From contig CAWAJW010000008.1 in the NCBI GenBank assembly GCA_963782475.1, positions 186,001 to 250,000 of the forward strand: a stretch of 64,000 bases of DNA, in the 5' to 3' direction. Both the position numbers and the translations under genes were made by a program. The stretch comes from CAVQBP01 sp963782475. GTDB lineage: Bacteria > Bacteroidota > Ignavibacteria > Ignavibacteriales > Ignavibacteriaceae. The notes under the pieces are model-generated. The model did not search any database, was not told where the DNA came from, and worked only from the letters and a program-made list of their open reading frames with translations. Below are positions 34,108 to 42,976 of the stretch, piece by piece. Positions within the stretch are counted from its first letter, which is position 1. The number at the start of each line of letters is the position of its first letter.

Positions 34108-34423
34108 AACAACAAACCGATTACAGAATCTACAAACGCGTTGATTTTGCGTGTATATAGGTATAAGTTTTTATTTGAAATTATTCCGCTTTAAGCGGGA
34201 AAAAAGTTTTTATTTTGTGAAGTAAATTTGTTAAAGGGAGATGAAATTGCCTGTTCCAAGTGGGGAAAAAGGTATAGATGTTCAGAGAAAATTATTCTCA
34301 TTCGGGACAATCAGGGAGCAGGCATTTCCATTATTTATCTGCCAAAGTGGGTGTATTGGATTGATCAAATCTTCAAACAATAAAAAAGATAAACGTAATA
34401 TTTTTTAATGGAAGGAAATTTAT
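34108..34423. other. 316-bp leader before sat; small hairpin, no convincing gene
   Basis: Holds the likely promoter region of sat-aprBA. CCGCTTTAAGCGG (34186-34198) is a 13-base palindrome followed by an A-run and then a T-run, which could be an operator or a weak terminator for qmoB. No open frame with recognisable motifs. The ribosome-binding site GGAAGG lies 7-12 bases before the sat start. Confidence 0.45.
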
Positions 34424-35665
34424 ATGTCGAATTCTATTTTGATTAAACCGCATGGAAGCGATGAATTAAAAGCGCTTCTGCTTTGCGGTAAGGAAAAAGA
34501 GGAAGAATTTAAAAAAGCCAACGGGTTGAAAAAAATTCGTTTGACCAGCCGTGAAACCGGGGATCTAATAATGCTGGGTATCGGGGGCTTTACTCCATTA
34601 GACGGCTTTATGTCTTATGAAGATTGGAAAGGTGTATGCACCGATATGAAAATGTCGAACGGTTTATTCTGGCCTATTCCAATTACTCTTTCAGTTTCAG
34701 ATGAAGCGGCTAAATCCTTAAAGATCAATGATGAAATAACATTGGTTAGTGATGAGACCGATGAAATTATGGCTACTATGAAAGTGACCGACAAATATCA
34801 GATTGATAAGGATTTTGAATGCAAACAAGTATTTACTACAAATGATCCTGAACACCCTGGTGTTAAAATGGTTATGCAGCAGCTTGAGTGGAATATTGCC
34901 GGCCCGGTCAAAGTACTATCGGAAAGTTATTTTCCGAAAGAGTTTGGAGAACTATATCAGAGACCTGAAGAAAGCAGGAAAATATTTGCTGAAAAAGGGT
35001 GGCGCACTATATCTGCATTGCAGCTTCGAAATCCTATGCACCGTTCACATGAATTTCTTGCCAAGATTGCGCTTGAGGTTACTGACGGGCTTTATATTCA
35101 TCAGCTGGTCGGAAAACTTAAACCCGGTGATATTCCGGCCGAAGTACGTGCTAAATGTATCGATGTGCTTGTAGAAAATTATTTTGTTAAAGATTCGGTA
35201 GTCTGCGGCGGCTATCCACTGGATATGAGATATGCAGGACCGAAAGAAGCTCTATTGCACGGTGTCTTCCGTCAGAATTTTGGCTGCACTCATCTTATTG
35301 TCGGACGGGATCATGCAGGCGTCGGAAATTATTATGGTCCTTTTGATGCTCAAAAGATCTTTTTTGAAATTCCGGAAGGTTCGTTATTATTAAAACCGCT
35401 TCCGATTGATTGGACATTCTGGTGCTTCAAATGCGGCGGAATGGCATCAATGAAGACCTGTCCTCATAAAAAAGAAGACAGACTTTTCTTAAGCGGCACT
35501 GCACTTAGAAAAGCACTATCTGAAAACGGCGATGTGCCTGCTGAATTCAGCCGGCCGGAAGTATTAGCTATACTGAGAGATTATTATTCAACGCTTGAAG
35601 AAAAAGTTGAAATTAAAATGCATCAATTTGCGACTGGTGATATGAAAACAGATGGTAAAAAATAA
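34424..35665 (+). CDS. sat: sulfate adenylyltransferase (ATP sulfurylase), homo-oligomeric type
   Basis: 413 aa. Activates sulfate with ATP to adenosine 5'-phosphosulfate. The active-site motif QLRNPMHRSHE is at 200-210, and GRDHAGVGNYYG lies near 293-304. A zinc-binding Cys set occurs near the C-terminus (CFKCGGMASMKTC), as in dissimilatory and archaeal-type Sat. No APS kinase domain, consistent with respiratory use. Followed by aprBA after about 65 bp, forming a sulfate-activation unit. Confidence 0.96.
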   Translation: MSNSILIKPHGSDELKALLLCGKEKEEEFKKANGLKKIRLTSRETGDLIMLGIGGFTPLDGFMSYEDWKGVCTDMKMSNGLFWPIPITLSVSDEAAKSLKINDEITLVSDETDEIMATMKVTDKYQIDKDFECKQVFTTNDPEHPGVKMVMQQLEWNIAGPVKVLSESYFPKEFGELYQRPEESRKIFAEKGWRTISALQLRNPMHRSHEFLAKIALEVTDGLYIHQLVGKLKPGDIPAEVRAKCIDVLVENYFVKDSVVCGGYPLDMRYAGPKEALLHGVFRQNFGCTHLIVGRDHAGVGNYYGPFDAQKIFFEIPEGSLLLKPLPIDWTFWCFKCGGMASMKTCPHKKEDRLFLSGTALRKALSENGDVPAEFSRPEVLAILRDYYSTLEEKVEIKMHQFATGDMKTDGKK

Positions 35666-35729
35666 TTGGATTATTCTGAATATATAAAATATATAGTTGT
35701 TTAATTAAAACTATAAAGGAGAAAAACTA

Positions 35730-36173
35730 ATGCCAAGTTATGTAATTCCAGATAAATGCGATGGATGTAAAGCGCTGGATAAAACAGCATGTCAATACAT
35801 CTGTCCTAATGATCTGATGGTGTTAAATAAGGACGGAATGAAAGCATTTAACCGTGAACCGGAAATGTGCTGGGAATGTTATAATTGTGTTAAGATTTGT
35901 CCCAACCAGGCAATTGAAGTTCGCGGCTATGCCGATTTCGTACCTCTTGGAGCTACTGTTACTCCAATGAGAAGTACTGATTCCATTATGTGGACAATAA
36001 AATTCCGCAATGGTACTTTAAAACGTTTCAAATTCCCTATTCGCACTACTGAAGAGGGTAAAGCAGTGCCTGACGGCGGGTGGAATACAAGCAACGATGA
36101 CCTCAAGAGCCCAGTTCTTTTTACCGAGCCCGAGTCTTTAGGTCTTCCTGAAGTAGTAACAATTAAGAATTAG
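35730..36173 (+). CDS. aprB: adenylylsulfate reductase beta subunit
   Basis: 147 aa. Two [4Fe-4S] clusters are bound by CDGCKALDKTACQYIC (with the long insertion typical of AprB) and CWECYNCVKIC. The C-terminal tail, which wraps around AprA, is present (TVTPMRSTDSIMW onwards). AprBA reduces APS to sulfite and AMP in the cytosol, with electrons from Qmo. AAGGAG RBS; 16 bp before aprA. Confidence 0.96.
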   Translation: MPSYVIPDKCDGCKALDKTACQYICPNDLMVLNKDGMKAFNREPEMCWECYNCVKICPNQAIEVRGYADFVPLGATVTPMRSTDSIMWTIKFRNGTLKRFKFPIRTTEEGKAVPDGGWNTSNDDLKSPVLFTEPESLGLPEVVTIKN

Positions 36174-36189
36174 GAGGAAAAAAATAATT

Positions 36190-38064
36190 ATGGCAAATTT
36201 CACAACTGAAGAAGTAAATACCGACCTATTGATTATCGGCGGCGGTATGGCAGCTTGCGGTGCAGCTGTTGAAGCTGCATATTGGGCAAAGAAAAACAAC
36301 CTTAAGGTTACCATGGTAGATAAAGCAGCTGTTGATAGAAGCGGTGCTGTCGCTATGGGACTTTCGGCTATCAACCAATATGTTGGAATTAAAGACGGAA
36401 AAAATTCTGTAGAAGATTATGTAAAATATGTGCGTAGTGACTTAATGGGAATTACGCGTGAGGATTTAGTATATAATATAGCCCGTCACGTTGATTCTTC
36501 CGTACATCTATTTGAAAAATGGGGATTGCCAATCTGGAAAGATGCAGATGATAATTATGTTCATGAAGGCAGATGGCAATTAATGATCAACGGGGAATCA
36601 TATAAAGTTATTGTTGCCGAAGCTGCAAAAAATGCAATTGGTGCTGAAAATATTTTTGAAAGAGTATTTATTGTAGGTCCGCTAATGGACGGCGATGTTT
36701 GTGTCGGTGCTGTCGGTTTTAGTATTCGTGAAGAGAAATTCTATGTATTTAAAGCCAAAGCAGTTTTAGTTGCTATGGGCGGTGCAGTCCATGTATTTAA
36801 ACCGCGTTCATCCGGTGAAGGATTAGGACGTGCATGGTATCCGCCATGGAACTCCGGTTCAAGTGCATATTTTACACTTAAAGCCGGAGCAGAAATGACC
36901 TGCCAGGAGGTTCGTTTTATTCCGGTAAGGTTTAAAGATGCATACGGCCCGGTTGGCGCCTGGTTCCTGTTATTTAAATCAAGAGCTACCAACGGCGAAG
37001 GCGGGAATTACATGATTGAAAGACAAAATGAACTCGAGAAATGGGTTCCATATGGAAAAGTAAAACCTGTTCCGGCTAACCTGCGTAACTGGCTTATGAT
37101 GCTGGATGTTATGGACGGCAAAGGTCCAATTTATATGAAGACTGATGAAGCAATTAAAAAGATTGCTTCTGAAGCAGGTGATGAAAAAGCCGCTAAGAAA
37201 AAACTAAAGGAATTAGAGTCAGAAGCGTGGGAAGATTTCCTGGATATGACTATTTCCCAGGCTATCCTTTGGGCGGGTACCAATACTGCTCCTGAAGAAA
37301 AGCCTTCGGAAATTGCTGCAGCAGAACCATACTTTATTGGTTCACATTCAGGTGCATCCGGCGCCTGGGTCAGCGGTCCTAAAGATCTTGCCCCGGATGA
37401 ATATTTCTGGGGATATGCAAACATGGCTACAATAAAAGGTATCTTCTGTGCCGGCGATGCTTCCGGTGCTTCGAGCCATAAATTCTCATCCGGTTCCCAT
37501 GCTGAAGGTCGTATTGCTGCCAAAGGAGCTATTGATTATATAGTAGATAATCCTACCGTGCCTAATTATAATCAAGCTGAAATTGATGCGTTGAAAGCAG
37601 AAATATTAAAACCTCTTGAGACTTATAATCAATTCGTCAATGCTTCAACTGATCCTGACGTTAATCCGAATTATATTAAACCCAAAATGTTCATGTTCAG
37701 GCTTCAGAAAATAATGGATGAATATGCCGGCGGAGTTTCCTCACAATTTAAAACCAGTAAGAGCCTTTTAGAAAAAGGACTTGATCTTCTGGGATATTTA
37801 AAAGAGGATTCTTCAAAGCTTGCTGCCTCCGATCTCCATGAATTGATGAGATGCTGGGAAAATATTCATAGAATGTGGCAGGCTGAAGCTCATGTTAGAG
37901 CTATTTTATACAGAGATGAAACACGTTGGCCGGGTTACTATTATCGTTCCGATAAACCTTCTATGGATGAAAAAGACTGGAAGGTATTTGTAAATATGAA
38001 ATGGGATCCGAAGAGCGATAAATGGGATGTATTCTCACGTCCTATTATTTCGATAGTTAATTAA
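36190..38064 (+). CDS. aprA: adenylylsulfate reductase alpha subunit
   Basis: 624 aa flavoprotein of the fumarate reductase superfamily. The N-terminal FAD site is LLIIGGGMAACGAAVEA, followed by DRSGAVAMGLSAIN; the substrate-channel region KPRSSGEGLGRAWYPPWNSGS and the later FCAGDASGASSHKFSSGSHAEG are conserved AprA blocks. APS binds over the flavin isoalloxazine. A strong hairpin follows 8 bp after the stop. The order sat-aprB-aprA matches sulfate-reducing bacteria, although qmoC is displaced. Confidence 0.97.
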   Translation: MANFTTEEVNTDLLIIGGGMAACGAAVEAAYWAKKNNLKVTMVDKAAVDRSGAVAMGLSAINQYVGIKDGKNSVEDYVKYVRSDLMGITREDLVYNIARHVDSSVHLFEKWGLPIWKDADDNYVHEGRWQLMINGESYKVIVAEAAKNAIGAENIFERVFIVGPLMDGDVCVGAVGFSIREEKFYVFKAKAVLVAMGGAVHVFKPRSSGEGLGRAWYPPWNSGSSAYFTLKAGAEMTCQEVRFIPVRFKDAYGPVGAWFLLFKSRATNGEGGNYMIERQNELEKWVPYGKVKPVPANLRNWLMMLDVMDGKGPIYMKTDEAIKKIASEAGDEKAAKKKLKELESEAWEDFLDMTISQAILWAGTNTAPEEKPSEIAAAEPYFIGSHSGASGAWVSGPKDLAPDEYFWGYANMATIKGIFCAGDASGASSHKFSSGSHAEGRIAAKGAIDYIVDNPTVPNYNQAEIDALKAEILKPLETYNQFVNASTDPDVNPNYIKPKMFMFRLQKIMDEYAGGVSSQFKTSKSLLEKGLDLLGYLKEDSSKLAASDLHELMRCWENIHRMWQAEAHVRAILYRDETRWPGYYYRSDKPSMDEKDWKVFVNMKWDPKSDKWDVFSRPIISIVN

Positions 38065-38072
38065 TGTATATT

Positions 38073-38098
38073 AGGGGAATGATTAAAATCATTCCCCT
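38073..38098 (+). terminator. strong hairpin terminator after aprA
   Basis: AGGGGAATGAT (38073-38083) and ATCATTCCCCT (38088-38098) form a perfect 11-bp stem with a TAAA loop, eight bases past the aprA stop. The following TTCCTGTTAGATTTGTT is T-rich but not a pure T-run. Probably ends the sat-aprBA transcript. Confidence 0.75.
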
Positions 38099-38111
38099 TC
38101 CTGTTAGATTT

Positions 38112-38220
38112 GTTCTGAATTCAAGATTCAAATGTTCGATGTTCTGAATTTGAATATCGAATAACGAACAATAGAACAATTGAATAACGAACAATAGGAT
38201 GTCGAATAATAAAACAGTAG
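38112..38220. repeat. TGTTCGAT-word inverted repeat
   Basis: The left part has repeated words TGTTCTGAATT, AATGTTCGATGTTC, GAATTTGAATATCGA; the right part has AATAACGAACAATAGAAC twice and GGATGTCGAATAATA, their approximate complement. A third word family, distinct from the TCGAT and CTTAATC ones. It runs up to and slightly past an alternative upstream ATG of the next gene. Confidence 0.5.
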
Positions 38221-38228
38221 AACAAAAC

Positions 38229-38492
38229 ATGAAAGAAAAAACCTATAATTGTCCCCACTGCAGCCAGCCATTAAATAAATGGCTTTGCCCGCCTGAATCT
38301 TCATGGGACGTCGAATTTCAATATGTATGCTTTAACGACAAATGTTCGTATTATGTAAGAGGATGGGATTGGATGAAAAATAAATTCAACCAAAATATAT
38401 CCTACCGTTACAGGCTTAACCCTTCTAATGGAGAATCCGGACCATTGCCTGTCTGGTCTGAAGATGCTTTGAAAAATTTTATAATAGAATGA
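38229..38492 (+). CDS. small zinc-ribbon protein in the sulfate island
   Basis: 87 aa from ATG 38229 (MKEKTYNCPHC). An ATG at 38199 would add ten residues that are encoded by the neighbouring repeat, so the inner start is preferred. CPHC and a distal Cys pair (CFNDKC) form a likely zinc ribbon; the rest is aromatic-rich (YYVRGWDWMKNKF). Resembles Ogr/Delta-like zinc-finger proteins found beside sulfur genes in some anaerobes. Role unknown; possibly regulatory or an assembly factor for AprBA/Qmo. Confidence 0.6.
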   Translation: MKEKTYNCPHCSQPLNKWLCPPESSWDVEFQYVCFNDKCSYYVRGWDWMKNKFNQNISYRYRLNPSNGESGPLPVWSEDALKNFIIE

Positions 38493-38539
38493 ACTGCTAA
38501 ACTGTTTGCAGCAAAGTTCAGAATAAAAAGGTGGAGACA

Positions 38540-39334
38540 ATGGAAGAAATAGAAAAATTAAAAGAAACAATATTAAAAGAATATCCAAGACTTGATAAAC
38601 AGAGTCAATTTAAATTTAACTGTCACAAAAATATTAGCTGCTTTAACAAATGCTGCAGTGATGTAAATATATTTCTGACTCCCTATGATGTTATTCGTTT
38701 GAAGAACAGGCTTAAAATTTCATCGCAGGAATTTCTGGATAAATATACTCTGATGCCGATAGATGATAAGCAGAATCATCCTGTCGTAATGCTTAAGATG
38801 AACGGAGATGAAGATAAAACTTGTCCATTTGTAGGTGAAGAAGGGTGTTCTGTTTATAAAGACAGACCATGGTCCTGCAGGATGTTTCCATTAGGAGTTG
38901 CTTCTCCGAAGGGTGAAGGGATAAACGGCGAAAGTGATTTCTATTTTATTATTGAAGAACCTATTTGCCAGGGCTATAAAGAAGAAAAAAGCCAGACAAT
39001 AAATGATTGGATCCAGGAACAGGAGGTTGAGGAGTATTCTGAAATGGGAGAGCGTTTTAAGGAAGTTTCGCTTCACGATTATTTTAAAGAGGGTAAACAG
39101 CTTAACCCTGCAAAACAGGAGATGTTCTATACAGTATGTTATAACATTGATAAATTCCGGGAGTTTCTTTTTGAAAGCACTTTTTTCAAGCGCTTTGAAG
39201 TTGATGAGGAAAAGATGTATAACATAAAACATGATGATGAAGAATTGCTCTTGTTTGGATTTGAGTGGTTGAAGTATTCCCTTTTTGGTGAAAAAACTAT
39301 GAAAGTAAAACAAACTAACAATCTTAAATCGTAG
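38540..39334 (+). CDS. YkgJ-family cysteine cluster protein
   Basis: 264 aa from ATG 38540, preceded by AGGTGGAGAC. The FNCHKNISCFNKCCSDVNIFLTPYD opening and the later CPFVGEEGCSVYKDRPWSCRMFPLG are the Cys signatures of the YkgJ/UPF0153 family, thought to bind a zinc or iron-sulfur centre. It sits 8 bp before qmoC and is probably co-transcribed with it. No function is established; maturation of an Fe-S partner is one possibility. Confidence 0.8.
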   Translation: MEEIEKLKETILKEYPRLDKQSQFKFNCHKNISCFNKCCSDVNIFLTPYDVIRLKNRLKISSQEFLDKYTLMPIDDKQNHPVVMLKMNGDEDKTCPFVGEEGCSVYKDRPWSCRMFPLGVASPKGEGINGESDFYFIIEEPICQGYKEEKSQTINDWIQEQEVEEYSEMGERFKEVSLHDYFKEGKQLNPAKQEMFYTVCYNIDKFREFLFESTFFKRFEVDEEKMYNIKHDDEELLLFGFEWLKYSLFGEKTMKVKQTNNLKS

Positions 39335-39341
39335 TTACTCT

Positions 39342-40526
39342 ATGAATGATAGAAACTTAATAAAGCCTGATATTGAGTTTATTAAATATATTAAGAAAAA
39401 CGGGGGAGAAAATCTTAGTAAGTGTTACCAATGTGCAACATGCTCCTCCACTTGTTCCCTTTCGACCGAAGAATATGGTTTCCCGCGAAAACAGATGCTT
39501 TGGGCACAATGGGGTTTGAAAGATAAATTGCTGAAGGATCCAGGGCCATGGCTTTGTTTCTATTGCGGTGATTGTTCGAGTAAATGCCCTCGAAAAGGGA
39601 ATCCGGGTGAAACAATGATGGCTTTGCGAAGGTATCTCACTTCATTATATGATTGGACGGGATTGTCGCGATTAATGTATAGTTCCGTTTACTGGGAAGC
39701 GGCTATACTTGCATTTTTTGCAGCCGTTATAGTTTTATTGTTTACTCTGCCAAATAATTTTGGATTTGGTTTACTTTACAGTTCAGGCACGGAGCCAATA
39801 TCTACAGTCATGCTTAATAAGTTTGCACCGGTAGATATTGTAGACTGGGGAGACAGAATTATGGCTGCTGTTTTGGGTCTTCTGCTTCTCAGTAATGCTG
39901 CCCGTATGTTCTATGGTTTAACAAAAGGTGAAAAGATCCCTGTCAGCTATTATCTGGCTCAGCTTCCTTATTTTATAATTCAGGGGATAACTCAGAAAAG
40001 ATGGAGGGATTGCAGCAGTAGTGATTCAGGTAAAAACTGGGCTCGTCATTTTTTCTTAGTTACTGGTTATGCAATCATGTTTACTCTTGTTGTAGTTTTT
40101 CTCCCCTGGTTTCAAATAAACGGAAGCAGTTTACACTGGACAAGCTTTCTGGGTTATTATTCTACAATAGTATTATTAGGATCGACAGTATGGATCATTG
40201 TTGACCGTGTAAAAAAAGGTTCGGAAATGCACAAGTTCAGTCATTTCTCAGATTGGATGTTCCCAATTCTTCTTTTTCTATCTGCCCTCAGCGGTATTCT
40301 TCTACATCTTTTCAGAGTATTGGATATGCCCTTACCGACGTACTATACATATATGATACACCTGGCGATTGTAGTGCCAATGCTGGTTGTTGAAGTCCCC
40401 TTCGGGAAATGGTCTCACTTGTTATATCGACCGTTAGCAATTTATGTTGCTGCCGTAAGAAGCAAGGCAAAGGAATTGCCGATTCAGGATCCTATTAAAA
40501 CAGGCCAGCTGCCGGCATCGGCTTAA
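39342..40526 (+). CDS. qmoC: QmoC, HdrC/cytochrome b-like membrane subunit
   Basis: 394 aa. N-terminal HdrC-like domain with two [4Fe-4S] motifs (CYQCATCSSTC and CFYCGDCSSKC), then a six-helix NarI-like cytochrome b domain from about residue 120 with His residues suited to heme b (for example HFFLVTGYAIMF and LLHLFRVLD). It links the menaquinone pool to QmoAB. It is 5.3 kb downstream of qmoB, separated by sat-aprBA, instead of following it directly. Confidence 0.93.
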   Translation: MNDRNLIKPDIEFIKYIKKNGGENLSKCYQCATCSSTCSLSTEEYGFPRKQMLWAQWGLKDKLLKDPGPWLCFYCGDCSSKCPRKGNPGETMMALRRYLTSLYDWTGLSRLMYSSVYWEAAILAFFAAVIVLLFTLPNNFGFGLLYSSGTEPISTVMLNKFAPVDIVDWGDRIMAAVLGLLLLSNAARMFYGLTKGEKIPVSYYLAQLPYFIIQGITQKRWRDCSSSDSGKNWARHFFLVTGYAIMFTLVVVFLPWFQINGSSLHWTSFLGYYSTIVLLGSTVWIIVDRVKKGSEMHKFSHFSDWMFPILLFLSALSGILLHLFRVLDMPLPTYYTYMIHLAIVVPMLVVEVPFGKWSHLLYRPLAIYVAAVRSKAKELPIQDPIKTGQLPASA

Positions 40527-40795
40527 TAAAACTATATAACTAACTGGTAGATATTATTGATAATTATTCTTGAGAAATCAGAAATATCAAATTAATTTCA
40601 ACAAACCGCAACAATAAACTATAAATTCGGACAGCTAATACCATTCATTTTTTATTCCTTCCGCTTAAATAATTTTCATCCGGAATTTGTCAGCAATAAT
40701 ATATAATGTATGTAAATCTTGGGGGAAAATTATTTTTTCCGGCAGATCCCAAAGATTGTAACAATTAATGAACAATTTCGTCTTTATGTTAAAAG

Positions 40796-41335
40796 ATGCT
40801 TAGCAATCTTAAATATAGGATTCTTCTTAAACAGTTTAAGAACAAAATATATAATTACTCCATATATATGCTTAGAAACCGTATGGATGCCGATGATGTT
40901 ACTCAGGAAGTTTTAATAAGATTATGGAAGAATCTTGATAACTTTAATATGAATGCCGCCGGTTCTTATATAATGAAAATGACTCATAATCTTTGTATTG
41001 ATTATTTAAGACGGCGCAATATATATGTAAACAGGGAAATTGAAATTGATTGTGCTTTTGAGGAAACTCATACAAATGCGAATGATTTAAATAACCCTGA
41101 AATAATGATTTCGCAGGATAATATAAATAGAAAAATAAAGGATGCTGTTGAAAATTTACCGGATAATTTAAAAAGTATTTTTATTATGTACCAGATGCAG
41201 GGAATGAAATATAAGGAAATAAGCAGAACACTAGATATACCGATAAATAGTGTTAAAGTTTATCTAATGCGGGCAAGAGTAAAACTTCAAAAAGAATTAA
41301 AAGAATTTGAGAATGAAATACCGATTAGAAATTGA
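40796..41335 (+). CDS. ECF-type RNA polymerase sigma factor
   Basis: 179 aa. Region 2 is visible as MLRNRMDADDVTQEVLIRLW with the following SYIMKMTHNLCIDYLRRR, and region 4 as LPDNLKSIFIMYQMQGMKYKEISRTLDIPINSVKVYLMRARVKL (shown here as its two helix segments). Typical length for an ECF factor. The gene overlaps the following membrane protein gene by 29 bp, a common sigma/anti-sigma layout. Likely drives the two DUF4252 genes downstream and itself. Confidence 0.88.
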   Translation: MLSNLKYRILLKQFKNKIYNYSIYMLRNRMDADDVTQEVLIRLWKNLDNFNMNAAGSYIMKMTHNLCIDYLRRRNIYVNREIEIDCAFEETHTNANDLNNPEIMISQDNINRKIKDAVENLPDNLKSIFIMYQMQGMKYKEISRTLDIPINSVKVYLMRARVKLQKELKEFENEIPIRN

Positions 41336-41861
41336 TGAAAGAATAGTGAACAGAATTATTTCTGTTGCTTACGGTGATGCAAATCCTTTAGATAAAATAA
41401 AAATATATTTATTAGCGGCAAGAAATAATGAAATTAAAAGGTTATTGACCGAATACAAAATTACGGCCGGGTCAATCAAGAATCTTAAAAACGAGAATTG
41501 TCCGGATGAAATTCTAGAAAAGATAAAAGACCATACCGGTATGGAGAAAAAATTTTTATTCTCCCCGGTAATAAAATTTCTGGATGCTTTATTATACAAA
41601 CCCGCAGCAATAATATCTGCCGTATTAATCCTGGCTGCAGGCATTGCTTTTTTTATGCTGTTTAACAAAGGAGGTAGAAATCAATATTCGGAGAAGCAAA
41701 TTCAGTTAGCCGAGAAACAAGTTAAGGAATCACTTGTTCTGGTAAATAAAATTTTTAACAGGACTGCAAATAAATTAGAATATGATATCCTGAGAGAACA
41801 GGTTGTTAAGCCTGTTCATGAAGGTGTCTCAACAATAAATGAACTTTTTAGAGGAGGTTAA
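41307..41861 (+). CDS. putative membrane anti-sigma factor
   Basis: 184 aa with one transmembrane helix (about residues 96-116, IISAVLILAAGIAFFMLF) and a C-terminal extracytoplasmic part. The N-terminal 90 residues are cytosolic and mixed charged, in the place where an anti-sigma domain would bind region 2/4. No zinc HxxxCxxC motif is visible. The 29-bp overlap with the sigma gene and the transmembrane layout support an anti-sigma role; sequence family not recognised. Confidence 0.55.
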   Translation: MRMKYRLEIDERIVNRIISVAYGDANPLDKIKIYLLAARNNEIKRLLTEYKITAGSIKNLKNENCPDEILEKIKDHTGMEKKFLFSPVIKFLDALLYKPAAIISAVLILAAGIAFFMLFNKGGRNQYSEKQIQLAEKQVKESLVLVNKIFNRTANKLEYDILREQVVKPVHEGVSTINELFRGG

Positions 41862-41865
41862 AAAA

Positions 41866-42432
41866 ATGAAAAATTTATTAAAAATATTCTCAATCATGAT
41901 CATATTTTTTTCAATCAGCTTGTCTGCACAAGAGAAATATGATTATTCAAATGATCCGGGTTATGTAGATTTCGGTGATTTTGCAAAATTTCAAAATGAT
42001 AGTGATGTAACCGAAGTAATTATAGAAAGTAATTTGTTAAAGATGGTTGCGAATGCAACTAAAAATGACGACACAGCTTTATATGATCTTCTAAGCGGGC
42101 TTAAGCTTGTAAAGGTAAACTCATTTAAAAGCTCTGAAAATGATAAAGATGAACTTATGCAGAAAATGGAAAGCATTAATAAAAAACTTGTATCAAAAGA
42201 CTGGGATAGGATAGTACATGTTAAAAGCGGTGAGGAGTATACAAATGTTTTTATTAAATCATCTGTATCCGGTAATAATATATTAGGTTTGGCAGTTACT
42301 ACATATCAAAAAAATGGTGAAGCATCGTTTGTTAATATAGTAGGAAAAATTGACCTGGAAAGTATTGGAAGATTAGGAGCTAAATTCGATATACCTTCAC
42401 TCGGACATATACACAAAAAGAGAGGTGACTAA
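41866..42432 (+). CDS. DUF4252 secreted protein
   Basis: 188 aa from ATG 41866, which has a GAGGAGGT RBS; an in-frame ATG at 41839 lies inside the previous gene. Signal peptide (IFSIMIIFFSISLSAQE). The mature part, with DPGYVDFGDFAKF, VTEVIIESNLLKMV and later EEYTNVFIKSSVSGN and GLAVTTYQKNGEASFVNIVG, fits DUF4252. Such genes in Bacteroidota often follow an ECF sigma/anti-sigma pair, as here. Function unknown. Confidence 0.7.
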   Translation: MKNLLKIFSIMIIFFSISLSAQEKYDYSNDPGYVDFGDFAKFQNDSDVTEVIIESNLLKMVANATKNDDTALYDLLSGLKLVKVNSFKSSENDKDELMQKMESINKKLVSKDWDRIVHVKSGEEYTNVFIKSSVSGNNILGLAVTTYQKNGEASFVNIVGKIDLESIGRLGAKFDIPSLGHIHKKRGD

Positions 42433-42433
42433 T

Positions 42434-42976
42434 ATGAAAACAAAAAATATCGCATTAGCGGTTTTATTAATATTATCAGCTCTAACTTTTATCGGCTGCA
42501 TAGGTGTTGACAGCGATTTCAAAGAAGTAAAATCTTTGGTAATAAAATCGACCGATGGTGAATTTCGCAAAGATGTTGAATTTGCCATAGGACCTGTCGG
42601 AATATCTTTTGCTAAAATTGTCGCCAGCTTTAATGATGATGATGAGGATGCTCAAGCTATTCTTAGTAATATCTCCGAGGTTCAAGTAGGTGTTTATAAA
42701 AATTCCAAATTTGAAGATTTACATTGCGGTTATTCTTTTTTCCATAATATCGATGATAAGCTTAAAGAAGAAAACTGGCATAACATTGTGAAGCATGTTG
42801 ACGGTGACGAATTAACCGGGATCTATGTTAAATATGAAGATGATTCAATTAATAAAATGTATGTAATTAATATAAAAAATAATAAGCTTTCATTAATTAG
42901 AGTCAAAGGAGACCTTGAAAATATTATAACATATGCAATTAAAGAAAAAGGGTTTGACAAAGTTAGTTTTAGATAG
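42434..42976 (+). CDS. second DUF4252-like protein, putative lipoprotein
   Basis: 180 aa from ATG 42434. Hydrophobic leader ending LTFIGC, a likely lipobox with Cys as the first mature residue. The body (SEVQVGVYKNS, LKEENWHNIVKHVDGDELTGIYVKYED, MYVINIKNNKLSLIRVKGDLENI) parallels the preceding gene, so the two are tandem paralogues. They start 2 bp apart. Probably an envelope-stress output of the upstream sigma factor. Confidence 0.65.
   Translation: MKTKNIALAVLLILSALTFIGCIGVDSDFKEVKSLVIKSTDGEFRKDVEFAIGPVGISFAKIVASFNDDDEDAQAILSNISEVQVGVYKNSKFEDLHCGYSFFHNIDDKLKEENWHNIVKHVDGDELTGIYVKYEDDSINKMYVINIKNNKLSLIRVKGDLENIITYAIKEKGFDKVSFR

Noticed and set aside
34242..34409. short open frame with a GGGAGATG leader before sat
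   Set aside because: The frame closes within a few codons when read carefully, and no conserved motif was seen.
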